A stretch of DNA of 64,000 bases from Bacillus sp. BA3 (GCA_002835675.1 PIZR01000003.1:62001-126000); one strand, 5' to 3'. Counted from the first letter of the stretch, positions 1-8,799 are shown. The notes: a model not told the origin generated them from the sequence alone. Numbers and translations are program-made.

Positions 1-34
1 CATTCAAAGTCTTCTTATAAAACAGAGTAAAAAA

Positions 35-60
35 AACCGTCAGTAGCATACTGACGGTTT
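35..60 (+). terminator. Intrinsic terminator at left edge
   Basis: Perfect 10-bp stem (AACCGTCAGT / ACTGACGGTT) around a 5-base loop, ending in a short T run. It presumably ends a gene lying left of the window. A run of A on the other side would let it work on both strands. Confidence 0.75.
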
Positions 61-63
61 CAT

Positions 64-108
64 ACTTTAGACAACTCGATGAAAAATCGAATTGTCTAAA
101 GTTTTTTT
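64..108 (+). terminator. Second intrinsic terminator in tandem
   Basis: Long stem (ACTTTAGACAA...TTGTCTAAAGT, extended by TCGAT/ATCGA across one mismatch) followed by seven T residues. It lies directly behind the first hairpin, so the transcript entering from the left is stopped twice. Confidence 0.8.
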
Positions 109-297
109 AGGATCTATATACTGAAACAGTAAGTCGAATGGTGACGGTTTTTCGTATCATTTTCATTTTCATAACAGCCTTCGATATTTCCCGGGCTATT
201 CCCCTAAATTTCGCTAAGCATCACTAGCTGTTTTCTCTTTTTTGACAATACTTTCTTCATAACTATACAAATCAAATCGACTTCTCAGGAAATAAGT

Positions 298-462
298 ATC
301 AATCGATTCATGGAATGGAATGGCTTCTTACCGGAGTGGAATGAACAGGATCCTGTAGATGCCTTCGAGCGTAACCGAAATGAGATCACTTATAATCAAT
401 ATTAGCATAATCGCAACCCTTTCATTGAACATCCTGAATGGGCCTCCGCCATGTGGCAATGA
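298..462 (+). pseudogene. Decayed C-terminal fragment of Bsn-type extracellular nuclease (endonuclease I family)
   Basis: One reading frame encodes a short stretch typical of the C-terminus of Bsn/YurI-type secreted nucleases. It includes EWNEQDPVDAFERNRNE and, further on, HNRNPFIEHPEW, ending in TGA at 460-462. The two parts are separated by an in-frame TAG at 403-405, where a CAG codon (Q) would restore a QYQHNRNPF motif. Upstream the frame quickly loses similarity, and there is no start codon with an RBS, signal peptide or catalytic domain. I read it as the tail of a lost nuclease gene. The family call is by motif recollection and the decay is seen directly. Confidence 0.6.
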
Positions 463-470
463 TGAAACGA

Positions 471-502
471 ACAAGCTGTTCCTTATTTTTGGGACAGCTT
501 GT
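471..502 (+). terminator. Hairpin behind the nuclease remnant
   Basis: The arms ACAAGCTGTTCC and GGGACAGCTTGT pair with one mismatch, nine bases after the remnant's stop codon. The T run lies in the loop and not after the stem, so this is probably the eroded terminator of the lost gene. Confidence 0.45.
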
Positions 503-618
503 CCACTGTTAAATGTCTAAATTTTTAGAAAAATCACATAATTTTATTTTGTTTGTATAGCATTATAATTAGTTTCGAAAGATTATTATACGATGAAAAA
601 TTATAGGATCACTTTCGT

Positions 619-632
619 AGTAAGCGTTTTCA
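619..632 (+). promoter_or_regulatory. Candidate CcpA cre site
   Basis: AGTAAGCGTTTTCA matches 13 of 14 positions of the published cre consensus TGWAANCGNTNWCA, missing only the first T. It lies about 150 bp upstream of the amino-acid permease start in very AT-rich DNA. Catabolite control of an amino-acid permease is common in Bacillus. The binding itself is inference. Confidence 0.45.
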
Positions 633-778
633 TTTTTTACTTTACATTCTTCCTATTAAAATATATTATTTAGTTGTAATATTATGTGAAAAATCAATAA
701 ATAATATGTATTCTCCTCTACTAGTGATAAAATGCTAGATAGAGAAAATTAAACTCCAACATAGAAAAGGGGAAAATT

Positions 779-2146
779 ATGCAAAACTCCAAAGAATCTC
801 AACTACATAGAGGTTTGGAAGAAAGACATATCGCATTAATGTCTCTTGGCGCAGCCATTGGAGTCGGATTATTTCTCGGCTCGGCATCTGCGATTAAATT
901 AGCTGGTCCAGCCATCATCATTTCTTATGCCATTGGCGGACTTATGATCTATCTTATCATGCGTGCACTAGGTGAAATGGCGATAAAAAATCCAGTCGCA
1001 GGCTCTTTCAGTCGCTACGCAAGCGAATTTGTCGGTCCTCTTGCCGGATATATAACCGGATGGAATTACTGGTTCGTTTGGATCGCCACTTGTATGGCTG
1101 AAATTACTGCAGTCGGAATCTATATGCAGTTTTGGTTCCCTGATACTCCGCAATGGGCTTGGGCGTTAGCCGCACTCGCCATCATGACAACGATTAACTT
1201 TCTTGCTGTAAAAGCTTACGGTGAATTGGAGTTTTGGTTCGCCCTTATTAAAATCGTAACGATCATCCTAATGATCGTCCTTGGCTTTGGAATGATCATC
1301 TTTGGACTGGGGAATGGCGGAATCGCAGTCGGATTCGGCAACCTTGTTGAAAATGGAGGATTTTTCCCGAATGGAATTTCTGGTGTCATCCTCTCGTTCC
1401 AAATGGTCATGTTCGCCTATTTGGGAATTGAAATGCTCGGTGTTACCGCAGGTGAAGTTAAAAACCCTGAAAAATCTTTAAAAAGAGCCATCGATACCGT
1501 TTTTTATCGGATTTTACTTTTTTACGTTTTAGCTCTGACAGTCATTTTATCAATCACTCCATGGGATGAAATGAATGGGGAAAACAGCCCATTCGTTATG
1601 ATGTTTGATAAAATCGGTATTCCAGGCGCAGCAGGAATCATTCAGTTTGTCGTACTGACAGCAGCCCTTTCATCTTGTAACAGCGGGATCTTCAGTACAG
1701 GAAGAATGTTATTCAACCTAGCGCAGCAAGGTGAATCACCAAAAAGTTTCGAACGTACAACAAAGTCAGGCGTTCCTGGCGTTGCCATTATCGTTTCGGC
1801 TATCGTGCTTCTTTTCGGTGTTTACCTTAACTACATGGAAGCCGATAAAGTTTTCACTTACGTCACAAGTGTCGCTACATTCGGTGCACTCTGGACATGG
1901 GGAACCATACTTGTCACACAGATCATGTCTAGACGGAAAATGAGTCAGGGAGAAAAACAAGGCTTGTCTTACAAAATGCCTCTTTTCCCATTCACTTCTT
2001 ACTTAACTTTAGCCTTTTTAGTATTCGTAATGGTAGTACTCGGTTTTTCAGCAGATACAAGAATCGCTTTAATCGTTGGTCCGATTTGGATCTTACTGTT
2101 GGTAGCCCTGTATTATGTGACCGGCTTGCATAAACGGAAAAGATAA
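779..2146 (+). CDS. Amino-acid permease, APC superfamily (AAT type)
   Basis: 455-residue integral membrane protein that should import an amino acid by proton symport. The N-terminus has the family hallmark LHRGLEERHIALMSLGAAIGVGLFLGS, the first half-helix of the transport core. GEMAIKNPVAGSFSRYASEFVGP follows near residue 65. About 12 hydrophobic segments and the length fit the AAT subfamily (RocE, GabP, HutM, AapA, YtnA). The exact substrate cannot be read from sequence; alanine, proline or a related amino acid are candidates. The ATG start has AAAAGGGGAAAA just upstream. It is a single-gene unit with a candidate cre site in its leader and a terminator 6 bases behind the stop. Confidence 0.9.
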   Translation: MQNSKESQLHRGLEERHIALMSLGAAIGVGLFLGSASAIKLAGPAIIISYAIGGLMIYLIMRALGEMAIKNPVAGSFSRYASEFVGPLAGYITGWNYWFVWIATCMAEITAVGIYMQFWFPDTPQWAWALAALAIMTTINFLAVKAYGELEFWFALIKIVTIILMIVLGFGMIIFGLGNGGIAVGFGNLVENGGFFPNGISGVILSFQMVMFAYLGIEMLGVTAGEVKNPEKSLKRAIDTVFYRILLFYVLALTVILSITPWDEMNGENSPFVMMFDKIGIPGAAGIIQFVVLTAALSSCNSGIFSTGRMLFNLAQQGESPKSFERTTKSGVPGVAIIVSAIVLLFGVYLNYMEADKVFTYVTSVATFGALWTWGTILVTQIMSRRKMSQGEKQGLSYKMPLFPFTSYLTLAFLVFVMVVLGFSADTRIALIVGPIWILLLVALYYVTGLHKRKR

Positions 2147-2151
2147 ATGTC

Positions 2152-2185
2152 AGAGGGTGCCAATCTAATTGGCACCCTCTCTTTC
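2152..2185. terminator. Terminator between convergent genes
   Basis: Nearly perfect 13-bp stem AGAGGGTGCCAAT / ATTGGCACCCTCT. It lies between the permease stop and the oppositely directed lipoprotein gene's stop and probably serves both. Confidence 0.85.
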
Positions 2186-2190
2186 TGCCT

Positions 2191-3057
2191 TCACCTTTTA
2201 CCCCTTCTTTTGATCCCCCAATGGACCGCCGCACCAGCTCCGCCTAAAATAATGAGGATAGGCAAGTTTCCTATTATAAAAACAATGATTCCTGAACCCG
2301 CTTTAAGTAATAGATTCGCACTTGTTGCAAGTTGTTTCTTCGTTCTTTCCCATGTATTCAATTCCTTATTATCAATGCCCGGCACAAATATCCGGTCCTG
2401 TGATAACGTGATGGTAACCGTCGAATATGAGGTCTGGTTCTCAAGATACTTCATTTGCCCGGTCAGCTGCTCTATTTCTTCTTGCACCACGGCAAGATCG
2501 GATGATATTTTCAACAAATCTTCGGTCTTCTCAGCATCCTTCATGAATGCAAGCAACCTTTCCTCTACTGCTCTCTTTGACTTCAATCTTGCTTTTAAAT
2601 CTACATATTGCTCCGTTACATCCTGTCCTGTCACATTCCTTCCGACCACTTCTGAAGCCTCACCCTCGCTATCGGCTAGAAAATCCTGAAAATGGGCTTC
2701 AGGGACCCGAACAGTGATCGTTCCTTCCACCAGTTCTTCATCTTCCCTGTATACATTGGACTCGACAACATATCCGCCATATTCAGCCACCTTATTCTCA
2801 ATCTTCATTTGTGCCTTTTCGAGGTTCTTCACCTTCAACTCAAGCTGGGCTTGATGGATGACCTTTCTTTCATCCGTCACCCCTTCCTTTTCCGCCGCTT
2901 CTTCCTGTTGCACCATATTCCCGGAAATTGAAGCGTCCATTTTACTTTCCGCCTTTTCACCATGTGATTCAGATGCAGAATCATTTTTTTCATTACTGCT
3001 GCATCCAGCAAGTAAAAGGAACAAACTGAACATAAACATCACTATTTTACGGTTCAT
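2191..3057 (-). CDS. DUF4349-type lipoprotein
   Basis: The start at 3057 (MNRKIVMFMF) is chosen because AAGGGGGAA lies just upstream and a lipoprotein signal begins there. A longer frame exists but lacks an RBS. The lipobox LLLAGC puts the mature Cys near residue 19, so the protein is anchored to the outer membrane leaflet. A low-complexity acidic linker follows, then a DUF4349 region (VIHQAQLELKVKNLEKAQ...) with helical coiled-coil character between about residues 150 and 210. A C-terminal hydrophobic segment near residue 265 is followed by a basic tail (KRRGKR). The family has no firmly known function; its members sit in the envelope. A TspO gene is divergent at 3202. Confidence 0.85.
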   Translation of the reverse strand: MNRKIVMFMFSLFLLLAGCSSNEKNDSASESHGEKAESKMDASISGNMVQQEEAAEKEGVTDERKVIHQAQLELKVKNLEKAQMKIENKVAEYGGYVVESNVYREDEELVEGTITVRVPEAHFQDFLADSEGEASEVVGRNVTGQDVTEQYVDLKARLKSKRAVEERLLAFMKDAEKTEDLLKISSDLAVVQEEIEQLTGQMKYLENQTSYSTVTITLSQDRIFVPGIDNKELNTWERTKKQLATSANLLLKAGSGIIVFIIGNLPILIILGGAGAAVHWGIKRRGKR

Positions 3058-3201
3058 CGGTATTCCCCCTTTTCTTAATAGTACCGACGTAAAGTTTGGA
3101 AGAAAGTTACACTTCTTGATTAAAGGGGATGTTTTATTTTCAGAGTGAGAAGGTAAAGGTATAAGAACATACAAATAATGAAGAAAGAAGAGGATCGCTT
3201 T

Positions 3202-3660
3202 ATGAACTACGGAAAATTAGCTAAAAGTGTATTGGTACCTGTGGTTGGAGGCTCACTTGTGGGGATATTCGCCACAAGGAATTCAAAAGAAATTTATGAC
3301 AAACTCAAGAAACCTGCTTTTGCTCCTCCTTCCTGGACTTTCCCCGTTGCTTGGACCAGCCTTTATACAATCATGGGAATAGCGAAATATCGCATTGCAT
3401 CCAAAGAAAAAGAATCGAAGTCCGCTGAACGCCTCTATGATACTCAACTAGGGTTGAATTTCTTATGGTCTTTTTTATTCTTCAAATGGGGCTTGCGCGG
3501 AACAGCTTTTATTGAAATGGCTGCACTGCTGACCTTGATTACATTAACGGCATTCGAGTTTTATAAAATAGACCGTACATCCGGTTTAGCGATGGTTCCC
3601 TATATTGCTTGGGTCACCTTTGCATTGGGATTGAACTTTTCCATCTTCAGGAATAATTAA
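3202..3660 (+). CDS. tspO: TspO/MBR family tryptophan-rich sensory protein
   Basis: Small five-helix membrane protein of the translocator (TspO) family, which binds tetrapyrroles such as haem and protoporphyrin IX. The signature KKPAFAPPSWTFPVAWTSLY around residues 35-55 and GLNFLWSFLFF near residue 95 are the Trp- and Pro-rich ligand-binding stretches. The start at 3202 is preferred over the in-frame ATG at 3178 because AGAGGA lies 7 bases before it. The length (about 152 residues) is normal. It is divergent from the lipoprotein gene and followed by a terminator. Biological role in Bacillus remains unclear; oxidative or porphyrin stress is the usual suggestion. Confidence 0.9.
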   Translation: MNYGKLAKSVLVPVVGGSLVGIFATRNSKEIYDKLKKPAFAPPSWTFPVAWTSLYTIMGIAKYRIASKEKESKSAERLYDTQLGLNFLWSFLFFKWGLRGTAFIEMAALLTLITLTAFEFYKIDRTSGLAMVPYIAWVTFALGLNFSIFRNN

Positions 3661-3663
3661 TCA

Positions 3664-3705
3664 CAAAAAAGGAAGCGCCCCTTGTATTAAGGAGCGCTCT
3701 CTTTT
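3664..3705. terminator. Terminator after tspO
   Basis: The stem AGCGCCCCTT / AAGGAGCGCT (one mismatch) has A residues before it and TCTCTTTT after it, so it can act in both directions. Confidence 0.7.
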
Positions 3706-3709
3706 AGGT

Positions 3710-3806
3710 TTCACGAGTAAATATTGAAAACTCACGAGTAAATGTGCAATTTTCACGAGTAAATCCGCTTAACGAACGAGTAAATGCTCAGTTTTCACGA
3801 GTAAAC
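3710..3806. repeat. Five-unit 21-bp-periodic CACGAGTAAA array
   Basis: The core ACGAGTAAA starts at 3713, 3734, 3755, 3776 and 3797, exactly 21 bp apart each time. The bases between cores vary (TTTTCA or similar precedes most cores). It fills the gap between the tspO terminator and the 3' end of the convergent nucleotidase gene. The same core and period recur at 33806. Confidence 0.9.
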
Positions 3807-3811
3807 CTCTA

Positions 3812-6800
3812 TTAATTATTGATATTCGTAATCCTGCCTTCAATTTCAGCCGTGATCTTTCCGCCTTTAAAGGTTTCTTTTACATAGTTAACGAATGCTT
3901 CCAGGTCAGCATGTCCAAACACACGCTCTTTTCCTTTCAGGACGGTATAGTTATCACCGCCGCTTGCCATGAAATCATTGACGGCCACCGTGTATGTTTC
4001 GGTATCCTTGATAGGTGTTCCGTCCGCTTTCTCCAATAAGGTGACGCGTTCCGTGACAGGTTTACTGAAGTCGGCTGTATAGCTCAGTCCAGAAATTTGC
4101 AAGGTTTTCGGAGATCCTTCAACGATCCATTGCTGTTGAAGCAGCGTTTTCACTTCCGCTCCAGTCAGTTCCAGCTTAACCAATACGTTTCCGAACGGCT
4201 GGATTTTCGCTAAATCGGAAAAAGTGACTTCCCCCTTTGGAATATCTGCACGAATTCCGCCTGGATTCATGAAGGCAAAATCGGAATTCAAATCTGCCTT
4301 CATGGAATCGGCAATTAAATTCCCAAGGCCCGTTTCCTGCGTATACGCATTGGTTCTTAAAATTTTCTCATCCGTTGTCCCAAGCGGGGCTTTCAACTCG
4401 GGGAACATGTCTAGATAGTCGTTAATGAATTTCGTCGTCCCGGCATCAGGTGTGATGCCATCTTGTGTAACCGTGACAATCTCAGCTGACTTTTTGACAA
4501 TATCCTTTGTGTTTGGATCGATTTCCAAATCCACATCTTCAAAAGCCGTTCCATAAGAGTAAGCTTGTACAATCAATTTATTATCCACATAGTTGTTGAC
4601 CTTCGCATGATTATCTCCCGCTAAGATCACATCTACTTCATCATCCACTGCATTAGCAAGATCAGCCACTTCGCCTGTAATGACCCCTTCCTTTTCAGTG
4701 CCTGGGTCATGTGAGATGATCACAATCGATTTGACGCCTTTTTCTTTCAACTCATTAACTGCCTTATTTACGGCAGGTGCCTGTTCTATGAATTCTACAT
4801 TCTTAATGCCATCCGGACTTACTTTTTGAGGTGTGGCATTCGTGACTACACCTATGAACCCAATATCAACCCCGCCGACCTTTTTTATGACGTAAGGGTC
4901 CAAAATCGGTTTTTTCGTGTCTTTATATACGACATTGGCAACTACATATGGAAAGTTCAATTTATCGAATACCACATCGGATGTTGGCGACTTTCCGCCA
5001 TTGATTTGAGCCATCAGGGTTTCTACCCCTTTGTCGAACTCATGGTTCCCGACAGTTCCGACATCGAATTTCATATCATTCAAAAACTGAAGCGTCGGTT
5101 TGTCCTGGATTAAAGAAGAAACGGGTGCACTTGCACCTACAGCATCCCCTGCCGAAAGTAAAAGTGTATTTTCAGGGTTTTCAGCTTTACGCTGCTTCAA
5201 GTGCGCAGCTAAATAATCGGCACGCCCTTGTTTGATACCGCCAAAATCGGAAGTGGTATCAAGCTGGCCGTGAAGATCATTGATCCCGAGCAGTTGCACC
5301 TTAACGTTTTCTTTTCCCAAATTATATTTGTAAATGCCAAAGCCTTTATCATCCTTTTTGCCTGTATAGGAAATCGGGCTGTCTTCATTTAAATATTCCG
5401 CACCTTTAGGTGATGAGGTGAAAGTAACGTCCACCTTACCTGAAATCGGGGCAATCGACCAGTTATTATCAGCAGTTGGATTGATCTCACCCTCTTGTGT
5501 GATGTAATCCATCAAGATCTGGCGATTTTCATCCGCAGAGTCAACTACATATTCGCTGCCCTTGACTCCCGGGAAATTCCCCCCGCCCGAAGCACGGTAA
5601 TTATTCGTCACGACAATGAATTCTTGATTCGGGTCCACTGGTTCACCATTATATTTCAAATCTGCAATCCTGCTTGAATCCGTCACTTTTATCCCTTTTT
5701 CATCATAGCGCGGAGCCTTGGTGACATCGATTTGATACGTAACGCCGTCAATCACATCAAAGTTATAAACGGCAAACTTTCCATTAAGCAGCTCCTGTTC
5801 CTCAGACTTGGCAGGATCGATTGTATTATATTTCCCGGCAGACATTTCTAGCCACTCTTTAACAACTGACCCTTTGATCTTGATTGCCTTCAAGGTATTA
5901 TCGTATAAATATAAATCACCGGCGCTGCGAATGGTCAGTCCGCCTTCCTTGATTTCGGTGAATTCCTCGACTCCATTGCGACCCGCTTTGAAAGGGGCTC
6001 CTACAGAGAGAATCGGCAAGTCCTTGTATTCAGGACGGTTGCTTTGGATGTATTTTTCTACATACCATTTCTGTGCGCTCGTCACGACCTGTACGGAAGG
6101 ATCGTCTTGCACAAGGGCGAAGTAACTATGAATTGGAGCTGTAGTCGTTCCAATTGGCGTGTTGACATACTTGATCGTTCCTTCGTGATCCTTCTTCACG
6201 GCTTTGACGACAGATGCATCTTCAGCCGCTTTTTTTCCTGTTATTTTATCGTTGATTGCACGTGTTGATGAATCGGAATTGACGACTTTCCATTTCCCCT
6301 TGATATTCTGGATATCAAGATCGATGATCCCGAGATTACTGCCGCCATATCCTGCTTGAACGGCTGGTACACCATTGATGGTACCCTTTTTATTATCCAC
6401 GCCTTTAAGGACTTTTCCTTGGCTATCTTTGAATAGGCTGTCTAAAGAAGCCTCATCTTGTGCCGGAAAGACCTTATGCGTGTGGGAGAAAGTGATGGCA
6501 TCGATGCCGGATACCTTGCTTAATGAATAGATGACATCCTCGGTATTCTTGGTATCGCCATTAAATCCGGAATGCGTGAGCGCCACGATGACATCCGCGC
6601 CCTTTTTCTTCATTTCAGGTACATATTTTTTTGCAGTCGTGATGATTTCTTTTGTAATGACCTTACCTTCAAGGTTCGTTTTATCCCAATCCATGATTTG
6701 CGGAGGGGCAAATCCAATGTAGCCTATTTTTACTGATTTTTCTTTTCCATTGATGTCCTTTACTTTCTTTGTGACGATTTTATAAGGAGTATATTTATTT

Positions 6801-7630
6801 TTATCATTCTTTGAATCATTGTCTTTATCTTTTTTATAAACATTGGCATTGACATAAGGGAAGTTCGCATCATTGATGGCCTCTTCCAAATAAGCTAAAC
6901 CATAATTGAATTCATGATTGCCGAATGTGGCCACATCATAGTCTAGCAAGTTCATCGCTTTATAGACAGGATGGACTTCACCCTTTTTCAGCGGCGCTAT
7001 TTTCGCTTTGTACGTACCTAGCGGCGTCCCTTGAATAAGGTCGCCGTTATCCACTAAAACGCTATTTTTCACTTCTTTTCGTGCCTGTTTGATTAAAGAA
7101 GCCGTGCGGGAAAAGCCGACAGAGTCCGATACGGCATCCTTATAATAATCATAGCTCACCAGATTAGTGTGTATATCTGTCGTTTCCATGATCCTTAGTT
7201 CAAAAGGTGCATCCGAAACGGAGGCTGCCAGGCTGTTGCCGAAGTTACTCGTATTGCCGTTATACTTGGAGACAACCGATACTTTGATCCAATAACCCGA
7301 TTTGTACGAGTTGAAGTACGCAGAGAACTTTTGGGCCGATTTAATATCCGCCTCAATGGCTGACTGTGAAATGACCTTCGTCCCATTCATTAATTGAAAG
7401 ACAACGGTTTCATTTCCTTTGTTCCCTTTTTTCGGTGTGACCGTTACAGTCGCTTTGGTGCCTTTTGAGTAATTAACAGTAGGAGCTGAAATCGTAAATG
7501 GTTCAGTCTTGGCCGGTTTCTTATTAGACTCTTTGGCGGATGTCTCCCCCGGTACGGCAAATGGGGCTGTAATTAAACTCACAGCAAGAATCGGGGCGAG
7601 CATCTTATTAACATGCATTTTGAACGACAT
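3812..7630 (-). CDS. yfkN: Bifunctional 2',3'-cyclic nucleotide phosphodiesterase / 5'-nucleotidase (YfkN-like)
   Basis: 1272-residue secreted enzyme with a signal peptide (cleavage after ETSA, near residue 32). A small beta domain precedes the first calcineurin-like metallophosphatase domain (METTDIHTN near 150, GNHEFNYG, SHTHKVFP) and its 5'-nucleotidase C domain (to about 730). A second pair follows (INDLHGQLD near 790, GNHEFDKG, ISHDPGT, AGDNHAK, then FMNPGGIRADIP). This is a CpdB-plus-UshA fusion as in B. subtilis YfkN, used to salvage phosphate and nucleosides from extracellular nucleotides. B. subtilis YfkN is longer and carries a sortase signal; this protein stops at ITNINN with none. 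The RBS AGAAAGG is present. Single-gene unit. Confidence 0.92.
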   Translation of the reverse strand: MSFKMHVNKMLAPILAVSLITAPFAVPGETSAKESNKKPAKTEPFTISAPTVNYSKGTKATVTVTPKKGNKGNETVVFQLMNGTKVISQSAIEADIKSAQKFSAYFNSYKSGYWIKVSVVSKYNGNTSNFGNSLAASVSDAPFELRIMETTDIHTNLVSYDYYKDAVSDSVGFSRTASLIKQARKEVKNSVLVDNGDLIQGTPLGTYKAKIAPLKKGEVHPVYKAMNLLDYDVATFGNHEFNYGLAYLEEAINDANFPYVNANVYKKDKDNDSKNDKNKYTPYKIVTKKVKDINGKEKSVKIGYIGFAPPQIMDWDKTNLEGKVITKEIITTAKKYVPEMKKKGADVIVALTHSGFNGDTKNTEDVIYSLSKVSGIDAITFSHTHKVFPAQDEASLDSLFKDSQGKVLKGVDNKKGTINGVPAVQAGYGGSNLGIIDLDIQNIKGKWKVVNSDSSTRAINDKITGKKAAEDASVVKAVKKDHEGTIKYVNTPIGTTTAPIHSYFALVQDDPSVQVVTSAQKWYVEKYIQSNRPEYKDLPILSVGAPFKAGRNGVEEFTEIKEGGLTIRSAGDLYLYDNTLKAIKIKGSVVKEWLEMSAGKYNTIDPAKSEEQELLNGKFAVYNFDVIDGVTYQIDVTKAPRYDEKGIKVTDSSRIADLKYNGEPVDPNQEFIVVTNNYRASGGGNFPGVKGSEYVVDSADENRQILMDYITQEGEINPTADNNWSIAPISGKVDVTFTSSPKGAEYLNEDSPISYTGKKDDKGFGIYKYNLGKENVKVQLLGINDLHGQLDTTSDFGGIKQGRADYLAAHLKQRKAENPENTLLLSAGDAVGASAPVSSLIQDKPTLQFLNDMKFDVGTVGNHEFDKGVETLMAQINGGKSPTSDVVFDKLNFPYVVANVVYKDTKKPILDPYVIKKVGGVDIGFIGVVTNATPQKVSPDGIKNVEFIEQAPAVNKAVNELKEKGVKSIVIISHDPGTEKEGVITGEVADLANAVDDEVDVILAGDNHAKVNNYVDNKLIVQAYSYGTAFEDVDLEIDPNTKDIVKKSAEIVTVTQDGITPDAGTTKFINDYLDMFPELKAPLGTTDEKILRTNAYTQETGLGNLIADSMKADLNSDFAFMNPGGIRADIPKGEVTFSDLAKIQPFGNVLVKLELTGAEVKTLLQQQWIVEGSPKTLQISGLSYTADFSKPVTERVTLLEKADGTPIKDTETYTVAVNDFMASGGDNYTVLKGKERVFGHADLEAFVNYVKETFKGGKITAEIEGRITNINN

Positions 7631-8083
7631 ACTTCACAACCTTTCTATTTTTGTAAAATGCTAGAATAATATATCATGATTTTGTCGAATAAACGCCAAA
7701 ATTTTCCTTAATATTACGAATTTTGAATAAACGGTACCTTTTACCTATTTTCATTCAGTGAACACGGACCTTTTTTCCTTCAAATATATATAAAGGCTGG
7801 CCCATGCACATGAGCCAGCCTGCTTAATGAAATGCTTACTGAAGAATCCAATAAATCATCTAAACCATTGAAACAAATTAAATTCGTTACTATTCTTTAT
7901 CGTTTTCTTCATCTATTAATTTTTTTCATTCGTTTTTTTTGCCAAGCCTCTATAAACTAGGTTTCATCAAAACAAAAGAGTAATTTAACGTAACTCAAAA
8001 TAAAAGTCATAAAAATGTCACTTATGTAAAAATTTTTCGGCATATATAATTACATTTATGCTTAAAAGAAAGGATGTTTTTAT
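7631..8083. other. Divergent intergenic region with one hairpin
   Basis: 453 bp of AT-rich DNA between the nucleotidase and the DUF2798 gene. The only clear structure is a perfect 8-bp stem (AGGCTGGC 7794-7801 / GCCAGCCT 7814-7821). On the minus strand it is followed by TTTATATATA, so it could be a terminator remnant or a leader structure of the nucleotidase mRNA. No ORF with an RBS was found. Confidence 0.5.
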
Positions 8084-8569
8084 TTGCCTAGTAATAAAAA
8101 GGAAGGCATAATCTTTGGACTTTTTATGTGTTTTGGTATGGTCCTTATTATGTCAGTTTACAACACAGCTTTACACGGCTTGTCATCGTTTACCGTAGGG
8201 GGTGCAGTAATTCAATTTGCGGTAACATTTATCGTCGCTTTTATTGCAGAGTCAATAGTTGAACCGAAGGCGCGTAAACTTGCATTATCACTGCCTTATG
8301 ATAAATCGAAAGAATCCAACTTTATTATTGCAATTGCCTTTTGCATGGTCCCTGTAATGGTCCTTATTATGTCAGTATATGGGCTTATTTTAACTAGTTT
8401 AATGATGGGGATTGAGGGTTCAATCTTCATAGCTTACCTTAAAACAGTTGGTCTAAACTTTATCGTGGCGCTACCATCACAGTTACTGATTGTTGGACCA
8501 ATCTCACGCTGGTTATTAACTAAATACATTAAACCAGCGACACAAAAGCCAAAATTAACAAAAGTTTGA
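8084..8569 (+). CDS. DUF2798 duplicated membrane protein
   Basis: 161-residue membrane protein with four hydrophobic segments arranged as two copies of one two-helix unit. CFGMVLIMSVYNTALHG in the first half matches FCMVPVMVLIMSVYGLILT in the second. This is the DUF2798 architecture, whose function is unknown. Translation starts at TTG (8084), supported by AGAAAGGATG 7 bases upstream; no in-frame ATG lies nearby. It is a stand-alone gene followed by a terminator. A transporter-like or membrane-stress role would be guesswork. Confidence 0.85.
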   Translation: MPSNKKEGIIFGLFMCFGMVLIMSVYNTALHGLSSFTVGGAVIQFAVTFIVAFIAESIVEPKARKLALSLPYDKSKESNFIIAIAFCMVPVMVLIMSVYGLILTSLMMGIEGSIFIAYLKTVGLNFIVALPSQLLIVGPISRWLLTKYIKPATQKPKLTKV

Positions 8570-8602
8570 GTGCGTAAATATTAATATATATGACAAATAA
8601 AT

Positions 8603-8635
8603 AAAAAGGATTAAGCTAATACGCTAATCCTTTTT
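8603..8635. terminator. Terminator after DUF2798 gene
   Basis: AAAAAGGATTA...TAATCCTTTTT inverted repeat with A and T tracts on both sides, able to stop transcription in both directions. Confidence 0.75.
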
Positions 8636-8773
8636 ATTTAATATGTTATAACCTACTGCGTTAAGACGAATCATGAATTGACCTGTCCCATCCAGACCAA
8701 GGCGTTTTCCTGTGAAGCGACCATTATATCCAATATGGATTCCCTGCTTGTCCTCCTTCCATAATCCCTTTTT
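8624..8773 (-). pseudogene. Possible 3' remnant of an unknown gene
   Basis: A minus-strand frame of 50 codons ends in TAG inside the terminator hairpin and reads like protein (HIGYNGRFTGKRLGLDGTG, then FMIRLNAVGYNILNKK). It has no start codon with an RBS and is closed upstream by TAA at 8774-8776. I do not recognise the family. It may be the tail of a deleted gene or chance; evidence is only the composition and the terminator placed correctly behind it. Confidence 0.25.
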
Positions 8774-8799
8774 TTATTACCAGTTTTAAAACATAAAGA

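Noticed and set aside
1-30. Frame HSKSSYKTE ending in TAA at 28-30, possible end of a gene from outside the window
   Set aside because: Nine codons are too few to support; only the two terminators behind it hint at an upstream gene.
2147-2689. 180-residue plus-strand frame behind the permease
   Set aside because: It is the complement of the DUF4349 lipoprotein gene, which has a lipobox and RBS.
3710-3806. CRISPR array
   Set aside because: Repeat cores are about 9 bases with 12-base gaps and a 21-bp period, far shorter than CRISPR units, and no cas genes are present.
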